From: Shimia aestuarii
GTDB lineage: Bacteria; Pseudomonadota; Alphaproteobacteria; Rhodobacterales; Rhodobacteraceae
Length of the DNA stretch: 64,000 bases
Assembly (NCBI RefSeq): GCF_900114635.1
Contig: NZ_FOTQ01000004.1
Span: 1-64,000, forward strand
Direction: 5' to 3'
Shown here: positions 58,243 through 64,000 of the stretch, piece by piece
Layout of the letters: the number at the start of each line of letters is the position of its first letter
How positions within the stretch are numbered: position 1 is the first letter of the stretch
Program-made: the position numbers and the translations under genes
Notes under the pieces: generated by a model
What the model saw: the letters and a program-made list of their open reading frames with translations, nothing else
What the model was told of the DNA's origin: nothing
Databases searched by the model: none

Positions 58243-60927
58243 TTACTTGGCGAGGTTGCGCAGTACGTAATGCAGCACGCCGCCATGTTCGATGTACTCG
58301 ATTTCGGGTGCAGTATCGATCCGGCATTTGAGTGTAATGGTTCTGGTCGTGCCATCGCCATAGGTGATGTCACAGGGCACCTCCTGCAACGGTTCGATCG
58401 TGTCCAGCCCATGGATCGACACGGTTTCGTCTCCGCGCAATCCCAACGTCTTTCGTGTATCACCGCCGGTGAACTCGAACGGGATTACGCCCATACCGAC
58501 AAGGTTGGATCGGTGAATGCGCTCGAAACTCTCGGCAATCACGGCCCTGACGCCCAAAAGCGCCGTACCCTTGGCCGCCCAGTCACGCGACGATCCGGCG
58601 CCGTATTGTTCGCCACCAAACACCACAAGTGGCGTGCCAAGGCCCTGATAGGCCATCGACGCTTCGTAAACGCTGGTCTGCTGCCCATCCGGTCCCTTCG
58701 TATAGCCGCCTTCAACCCCGTCCAGCATCTCGTTCTTGATGCGAATGTTGGCAAAGGTGCCGCGCATCATGATCTCGTGATTGCCCCGGCGCGACCCATA
58801 AGAGTTGAACTCACGCGGTTCGACCTGACGCTCAATCAGGTATTGGCCTGCAGGAGTGGATTGTGCAAAGGACCCGGCGGGCGAGATATGGTCGGTCGTA
58901 ACCATGTCACCAAGGATCAACAGCACCTTCGCGCCCTCGATGTTCGAGATCGTGCCCGGTTCCGGCGCCATGCCCCGGAAATAGGGCGGGTTCTGGATAT
59001 AGGTCGAGGTCGGCGGCCAGTCATAGGTCTCACTGTCTGAGGTTTCGACGCTGCGCCACTTTTCGTCGCCCTTGAACACATCGGCGTATTTGCTGACAAA
59101 CGCCTCTCGTGTCACGGTTTTTTCGACCAGCTCGGCAATCTCCTGCGTGCTGGGCCAGATGTCTTTCAGGTACACATCCTCGCCATCGGGCGTCTGTGCA
59201 ATCGGGTCATTGGCAATGTCAATATCCATCGTCCCGGCCAGCGCATAGGCCACCACGAGGGGCGGAGAGGCCAGATAGTTGGCGCGCACGTCCGGGCTGA
59301 TCCGTCCCTCAAAGTTGCGGTTGCCCGACAGCACGCTGACCGCCACCAGATCGCCCTCGGCAATCGCCTCGGACAGCTCTTTCTGGATCGGACCAGAGTT
59401 GCCGATACAGGTAGTACAGCCATAGCCGACAAGGTTGAACCCGATCTTGTCGAGATCGTCCTGCAGACCCGCGGCCTTTAGGTATTCGGTCACCACCTGT
59501 GACCCCGGCGCGAGCGAGGTTTTTACCCATGGTTTGCGGTTCAGCCCAAGTTTGGCCGCCTTGCGCGCCACAAGCCCGGCACCGATCATCACATAAGGGT
59601 TCGAGGTGTTGGTACACGACGTGATCGAGGCAATCACCACGTCCCCGGACGACAGCGTATAGTCCTCGCCCGTGACGGAGACTCGCTTGTCCATTGGGCG
59701 CTTGAATGTCTCTTCCATCTCGCGGCGGAAGGCATTTTTGGCCTCGGTCAGGGCGACAAAATCCTGCGGGCGTTTGGGGCCTGAAATCGCCGGTACAATC
59801 GTGCCCATATCAAGGCTCAGCGTATCGGTATAGACCGGCGCGTAATCCGCCCCCCGCCAGAACCCGTTTTCCTTGGCATAGGCCTCGACCAACGCAATCC
59901 GGTCTTCGTCGCGGCCCGTGGTGCGCATGTAGCGCAGGGTTTCATTGTCGATCGGGAAAAAGCCACAGGTCGCCCCGTATTCAGGCGCCATGTTCGCAAT
60001 GGTCGCCCGGTCGGCCAGTGGCAGTCGATCCAGGCCTTCGCCAAAGAACTCGACAAACTTGCCCACAACCCCCTTGGCGCGCAACATTTCGACAACCTTC
60101 AGCACAAGATCCGTGCCGGTTGTTCCCTCGACCATCTCCCCGTTTAGTTCAAAACCGACAACTTCGGGAATGAGCATCGAGATCGGTTGCCCCAGCATCG
60201 CGGCCTCGGCCTCGATCCCGCCGACCCCCCAGCCCAGCACGGCCATGCCGTTGACCATGGTGGTGTGGCTGTCCGTACCCACCAGCGTGTCCGGGTAGGC
60301 GACGGTTTCACCATTCTGATCCGTATCGGTCCAGACAGTCTGTGCGAGGTATTCAAGGTTCACCTGGTGGCAGATGCCTGTTCCCGGCGGCACAACACGG
60401 AAATTGTCAAATGCGCTCTGGCCCCATTTCAGGAACTGGTATCGTTCCATGTTGCGCTCATATTCGCGGTCCACGTTCATCTGGAACGCGCGTGGATTGC
60501 CGAATTCGTCGATCATCACCGAATGGTCGATGACAAGGTCCACGGGGTTCAGTGGGTTGATCTTTTGCGCGTCGCCCCCGAGCCCCTTGATCCCGTCGCG
60601 CATCGCCGCGAGATCCACCACGGCGGGCACACCGGTAAAGTCCTGCATCAGAACGCGGGCAGGGCGATAGGCAATCTCGCGGGGGTTCCTGCCGCCATTG
60701 GTGCCCCATTCGGCAAAGGCGCGAATGTCCTCGGTCGAAACGGAAAACCCGCCATCTTCGAACCGAAGCATGTTTTCCAGCACTGCCTTGAGCGCTGCCG
60801 GCAATCTGGAAAAATCCCCAAGTCCGGCCTCTTGGGCGGCGGGGATCGAATAATAGGAAATGGACTGTCCGTTGACCGTAAGTGTCTTGCGGGCCTTGGC
60901 AGTATCCTGTCCGACTTTGATGGGCAT
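58243..60927 (-). CDS. acnA: Aconitate hydratase A
   Basis: An 894-residue aconitase that converts citrate to isocitrate in the TCA cycle with a 4Fe-4S cluster. The cluster Cys residues are in SITSCTNTSNP and GYGCTTCIGNSGP. DSHTTMVNGMAVLGWGVGGI and VGTDSHTT carry the substrate contacts, AAKGTALLGVRAVIAESFER and GVIPFEF lie in the swivelling C-terminal domain. The ATG at 60927 has AGGAGG six bases upstream; the earlier in-frame starts are not supported. Length normal for AcnA/IRP type. Confidence 0.96.
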   Translation of the reverse strand: MPIKVGQDTAKARKTLTVNGQSISYYSIPAAQEAGLGDFSRLPAALKAVLENMLRFEDGGFSVSTEDIRAFAEWGTNGGRNPREIAYRPARVLMQDFTGVPAVVDLAAMRDGIKGLGGDAQKINPLNPVDLVIDHSVMIDEFGNPRAFQMNVDREYERNMERYQFLKWGQSAFDNFRVVPPGTGICHQVNLEYLAQTVWTDTDQNGETVAYPDTLVGTDSHTTMVNGMAVLGWGVGGIEAEAAMLGQPISMLIPEVVGFELNGEMVEGTTGTDLVLKVVEMLRAKGVVGKFVEFFGEGLDRLPLADRATIANMAPEYGATCGFFPIDNETLRYMRTTGRDEDRIALVEAYAKENGFWRGADYAPVYTDTLSLDMGTIVPAISGPKRPQDFVALTEAKNAFRREMEETFKRPMDKRVSVTGEDYTLSSGDVVIASITSCTNTSNPYVMIGAGLVARKAAKLGLNRKPWVKTSLAPGSQVVTEYLKAAGLQDDLDKIGFNLVGYGCTTCIGNSGPIQKELSEAIAEGDLVAVSVLSGNRNFEGRISPDVRANYLASPPLVVAYALAGTMDIDIANDPIAQTPDGEDVYLKDIWPSTQEIAELVEKTVTREAFVSKYADVFKGDEKWRSVETSDSETYDWPPTSTYIQNPPYFRGMAPEPGTISNIEGAKVLLILGDMVTTDHISPAGSFAQSTPAGQYLIERQVEPREFNSYGSRRGNHEIMMRGTFANIRIKNEMLDGVEGGYTKGPDGQQTSVYEASMAYQGLGTPLVVFGGEQYGAGSSRDWAAKGTALLGVRAVIAESFERIHRSNLVGMGVIPFEFTGGDTRKTLGLRGDETVSIHGLDTIEPLQEVPCDITYGDGTTRTITLKCRIDTAPEIEYIEHGGVLHYVLRNLAK

Positions 60928-61087
60928 TGTGGCCTCCTGCAGATCAGAAATAGTTGGGTCTCGCTGGAAAAAATTGTGGCCCATCACCCTGCTGCATTCA
61001 AGCGCGGATCGCAAAACCTTGATTGGCTTGTAACGTCGCATGGGCCTAGAAAGGGGTGGGGATGAAAACCAGAACACGGGCAGGATA

Positions 61088-61783
61088 ATGAACCGAACCT
61101 TTGCAGCACTCGTTTTATCGTTGATGGGCTGGGCAGGCGCTTTGGTCGCTCAGGAACAGCCCGTCGTCGTGGAACTCTATACCTCTCAAGGATGTTCGTC
61201 CTGTCCACCGGCAGATGACTATTTTCACAAGGAACTGGCCAATCGCGATGACGTGATCGCGCTCGCGCTGCACGTGGATTACTGGGATTACATCGGCTGG
61301 AAGGACAGTTTCGCGAACCCGGCCTATACCGCTCGCCAGAAGAACTATGCCCGCGCCTCGGGGCACCGGTCGGTTTATACGCCCCAGATGATTGTCAACG
61401 GCAAGGATCATGTGGTCGGCACCCACCCTGAAAAAGTAGAGAAACTGATCAGCCGGCACAGCGGGCAGGCAGGACCTGTCGCTCTGGACCTGTCACGACA
61501 GGGAAACCGGATCAGGATTGCCGCAACCGCGTCGCGCCAACAAGCCATGCAGGTGCATGTTGTCCGCTATAAGCCCGAAGAAAAAGTGTCGATCAAGCGT
61601 GGCGAAAATGCTGGGCGTATGGTGATTTACGGCAATATTGTCAGTGACTGGAAGGTGGCCGCCGACTGGAACGGCAAGGCTCCGCTGGATATGGAAATGC
61701 GGGTCAAGGGGGATGCGCCGGTTGTTGTTTTGATTCAAGGTGTGGATAGCGGTCCGATCCTTGCCGCGGCGCGCTTGCGCTAG
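61088..61783 (+). CDS. DUF1223 secreted thioredoxin-like protein
   Basis: A 231-residue exported protein of the DUF1223 family. Signal peptide MNRTFAALVLSLMGWAGALV, then VVVELYTSQGCSSCPPADDY with a CSSC pair in a thioredoxin-like setting, and ALHVDYWDYIGWKDSFANPA and QMIVNGKDHVVG, all typical of the family. Biochemical role not established; a periplasmic thiol function is suggested. The stop overlaps the convergent EamA gene's stop by 3 bp. Confidence 0.88.
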   Translation: MNRTFAALVLSLMGWAGALVAQEQPVVVELYTSQGCSSCPPADDYFHKELANRDDVIALALHVDYWDYIGWKDSFANPAYTARQKNYARASGHRSVYTPQMIVNGKDHVVGTHPEKVEKLISRHSGQAGPVALDLSRQGNRIRIAATASRQQAMQVHVVRYKPEEKVSIKRGENAGRMVIYGNIVSDWKVAADWNGKAPLDMEMRVKGDAPVVVLIQGVDSGPILAAARLR

Positions 61784-62658
61784 GGGCGGCGCGCGCCAAA
61801 TGTTTCCCGGTACCAGACATAAGTGCCAGCGCAGGCAATGATGGCCGCGCCAAGAAGCGAATATCCATCGGGCCATTCATCGAACAGGACCAACCCCCAG
61901 AAAGTCGCAAAAATTAGCCCGGTATAGGCGAATGGTGCCAACATGCCCGCTTCACCCTGTGACAGTGCGCGGATCAGGCAAAGCTGGCCAATTGTGCCGA
62001 AGAGGGCGATCAGCGCCATCAAAGCCAGCTCCTTGGTCGAGGGCATGACCCACACAGGAATGACCATCAGGGTCAGGATGCCGGCCCCGATCAGGCCAGT
62101 ATAGACAAGCGATGTCCAGATATCCTCATCCCGACCAACAAAGCGGGTGGTGAGGGCATAGGCCGAGTAACAACAGGCTGCGGCCAGCGGAAAGACGGCG
62201 TAGATCGTGAACACTTCTCCGCCGGGGCGAATGACGATCAGCGCACCGGTCATGGCTGCGGCAATGCCCAGAATACGGCGGATACCCAACCCTTCGCCAA
62301 GGAACACTGCCGCCCCAAGAGTGATCAGGACGGGGTTTATGTTCATGATGGCCGCAGCTTCGGCAAGCCCGATATTCGAGATGCCGACGAAATAGCTCGC
62401 CGTTGCAAGCAACAGAAACAGCGAGCGAGCCAGTTGAAGTCTCGGATGGCGGGTCTTGAGGACACCGGGAAAACGGCGCGCCACCAATGCCAGAACAAAC
62501 AGCGTCTGACCGGCATAGCGCGCCCAAAGCGTGGGCAGCACGCCGATTTCCTGCGCAAGCGCCTTTGCCGTGCTGTCCATGGCCGAAAAGAAAAAGATCG
62601 CACCGATCATGAGCAGGATGGCACGTGCACGGGTATCGCGGGAGGACAATAAGAACAT
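61780..62658 (-). CDS. EamA-family (DMT) transporter
   Basis: A 292-residue ten-helix membrane protein in two EamA repeats. First helix ILLMIGAIFFFSAMDSTAKA; later FVGISNIGLAEAAAIMNINP and GTIGQLCLIRALSQGEAGML, PFAYTGLIFATFWGLVLF are typical of the group. Solute unknown. The ATG at 62658 is preferred; a GTG at 62676 is in frame. Leftward, 55 bp after the fliG stop, possibly with its own promoter. Confidence 0.88.
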   Translation of the reverse strand: MFLLSSRDTRARAILLMIGAIFFFSAMDSTAKALAQEIGVLPTLWARYAGQTLFVLALVARRFPGVLKTRHPRLQLARSLFLLLATASYFVGISNIGLAEAAAIMNINPVLITLGAAVFLGEGLGIRRILGIAAAMTGALIVIRPGGEVFTIYAVFPLAAACCYSAYALTTRFVGRDEDIWTSLVYTGLIGAGILTLMVIPVWVMPSTKELALMALIALFGTIGQLCLIRALSQGEAGMLAPFAYTGLIFATFWGLVLFDEWPDGYSLLGAAIIACAGTYVWYRETFGARRP

Positions 62659-62713
62659 GGGAAGCCAATCATTCACATATAGTGAATGTGCTAAGCATGC
62701 TTCAAGGTGCTGT

Positions 62714-63793
62714 CTAGCCCTCCTGATCCTCGGGCCGGATCAGTTTGATCTCTCCATTCGTTTCCAATTCCCGGATCACGGTCGTCACGCCTGAGAGGGC
62801 GGCCTCGCCGTCACGCGCATTCACCGTTCCACGCTCCTCGACGGATTCGCGCAGTTGATCGGCGAGGCGCGCCGAAATGTTTTCGAGAATGAACTCGGTT
62901 GTCGCACCGGCATCGCCTTCAGTGGCATAGCCCAACGCGGCCACAAGCGTGTCTTCTTCAATTTCCTTGACGATGCGGGGCATGTCGCGCGGGGAGATGC
63001 GGGCCGGAATATGAGCATAGGTGAAAATCGTCTTGCGCACTTCTCCTGCAAAGTCGGCATCCGTGTCTTCCAGCGCCTGCAGCAGGTCATCGCGAGTCGC
63101 GGCAGTCGAGGAATTCAGGATTGCCCCAACGCGCTCCACCGGAGCTTCTGCAAATGCCTTGGGAGGCTCATCGTCAAGCTGGCTCGCCAGGGTCAACCCG
63201 ATCCGGTCCACCGCTTCGGGGGTGATGGCACCCGTCATGGACACGGCATAGGTGATGCGGCGTGCGATTTCACCGGGCAGGGCGCTGAGCAACTCGGCGG
63301 CCTTGCCGACATCGAGCTTGGAAATTGTTACGGCGGCCACCTCGATACTTTCTGCTTCGATCAGGTCACGAAGCGCTTCGATCGGAAGATTGCGCAGTCG
63401 GTCCCATGGGTCGCCATATAGGCGCACCCCGGCTTCCTTGCGCAGGCGCGCGGCGGTCATCGGGCTGATCCTTCCGTCAAGGGCGGACAGCGCCCCGGAA
63501 AGCCCGCCGGGGAACGAGAGGCCAATGGACTCGAGCTCGTGGGCAAACTCCATCAAGACCGTGGCCAACGTATCGCGGTCGACATAACCCATGTCGCCCA
63601 TCAGATAGGTCAACTCGGCTTGCAGATCATCGGGCAGATCGCTCAGGGACACCTCTGCGCCTTCGTTCAGAAGGAAACGAACAATAATCGCCGCCTTGTG
63701 CCGTTTGCTCAGTGTCGGAACTTTGACGCGCGACGGCGCAGCGTCCATCGACACTGGCGGTGTGAGGCGGGCAAGCTGAGTCTGGTTGCTCAT
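62714..63793 (-). CDS. fliG: Flagellar motor switch protein FliG
   Basis: A 359-residue rotor protein of the flagellar C-ring. The N-terminal domain starts near LSKRHKAAIIVRFLLNEGAE. The middle has RISPMTAARLRKEAGVRLYG and LPGEIARRITYAVSMTGAIT, the FliF/FliM-facing part. The C-terminal domain shows ADFAGEVRKTIFTYAHIPAR and EDTLVAALGYATEGDAGATT, with charged torque residues. This is the divergent Rhodobacterales-type FliG. No other known flagellar gene is visible within the window. Confidence 0.85.
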   Translation of the reverse strand: MSNQTQLARLTPPVSMDAAPSRVKVPTLSKRHKAAIIVRFLLNEGAEVSLSDLPDDLQAELTYLMGDMGYVDRDTLATVLMEFAHELESIGLSFPGGLSGALSALDGRISPMTAARLRKEAGVRLYGDPWDRLRNLPIEALRDLIEAESIEVAAVTISKLDVGKAAELLSALPGEIARRITYAVSMTGAITPEAVDRIGLTLASQLDDEPPKAFAEAPVERVGAILNSSTAATRDDLLQALEDTDADFAGEVRKTIFTYAHIPARISPRDMPRIVKEIEEDTLVAALGYATEGDAGATTEFILENISARLADQLRESVEERGTVNARDGEAALSGVTTVIRELETNGEIKLIRPEDQEG

Positions 63794-63857
63794 TTCAGGC
63801 TCCTTGGTATTGGGCACACTTAAGCACCCAACACTAAAGAAACCCTCAACGCGTTTC

Positions 63858-64000
63858 TCAGAAGTTGTAGGTCACGCCAGTCTCGATGGCCGCGGCCAAC
63901 GATTGTTCCGCCCAAGTTCCGGCTCCGCCCCGTTTGCGGATCTGCACGAGTTCGCTGCGCGCGAGAACAAGGTCGCCTGCTTCTACGTGAGCCTGCCCTT
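63858..64000 (-). CDS. C-terminal end of an unidentified leftward gene (cut by window edge)
   Basis: The last 46 residues of a leftward gene (HVEAGDLVLARSELVQIRKR ... IETGVTYNF). No family can be named from this piece. The ending TGVTYNF resembles the aromatic C-terminus of outer-membrane proteins, but the preceding sequence is not clearly beta-strand. Lies 65 bp upstream of fliG, so may belong to the same flagellar unit. Confidence 0.5.
   Translation of the reverse strand, partial: GQAHVEAGDLVLARSELVQIRKRGGAGTWAEQSLAAAIETGVTYNF

Overview
The window looks like a chromosomal segment of a marine Rhodobacterales (Roseobacter-group) alphaproteobacterium. The GC content is high. The gene content is typical of that group: a sarcosine oxidase soxBDAG operon, ccmABCDG, yajC-secD-secF, a YfgM-like/bamB-like/der cluster, DUF1289-ruvX-ccmI and a fliG. 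Intergenic hairpin repeats (a GGGGGC-GCT-GCCCCC core followed by a CCCCGG-rich stretch) also fit the group.

The most notable region is 2145-16248, a 14.1-kb integrated element inserted in the 5' end of the tRNA-dihydrouridine synthase gene dusA. Its integrase lies next to dusA. An 11-bp direct repeat (CCCATGATGGA) marks both ends. At the left end, 2103-2155 still encodes the severed native DusA N-terminus (ARLSVAPMMD). At the right end the element supplies a replacement N-terminus (ARLSIA) in frame with the rest of dusA. GTTTGCA repeats lie on both arms. All element genes run leftward in a tightly packed series, many with ATGA overlaps: integrase, an HTH-ending protein, an excisionase-like HTH protein, a nucleoside 2-deoxyribosyltransferase-like protein, a large primase/DUF3987-type helicase, small proteins, an HK97-fold major capsid protein, several unknown structural candidates, a tail tape-measure protein, duplicated small regulator-like genes and a zinc-ribbon protein. 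I recognise no terminase, portal, head protease, lysis or major tail gene. The element therefore resembles a phage satellite with its own capsid more than a full prophage, although a deletion derivative is possible. Three separate repeat clusters (2749-2860, 9682-9772, 10136-10290) look like operators or a replication origin.

Outside the element, from left to right: the start of acsA (leftward), a kinase-fold protein, then after dusA a TauE/SafE transporter, a 2OG-oxygenase-like protein and an RTX repeat protein coupled to a 36-residue membrane peptide. Next come DUF1289-ruvX-ccmI (leftward), soxBDAG with a REP-like element between soxB and soxD, and a region of small secreted proteins in which one paralogue carries an in-frame amber stop. 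These are followed by sodB, an enoyl-CoA hydratase, rarD, a LOG protein, a LysM/Ig-like protein, an Atm1-type ABC exporter, a cobamide/4Fe-4S reductive-dehalogenase-like protein and an RND efflux system flanked by two adaptors. The remainder holds YfgM-like/BamB-like/Der, a fatty acid desaturase, serS, yajC-secDF, a second TauE/SafE protein, an Mth938-domain protein, ccmABCDG, a serine beta-lactamase-fold hydrolase, acnA, a DUF1223 protein, an EamA transporter, fliG and the end of one more leftward gene. I see no rRNA, tRNA or CRISPR array.
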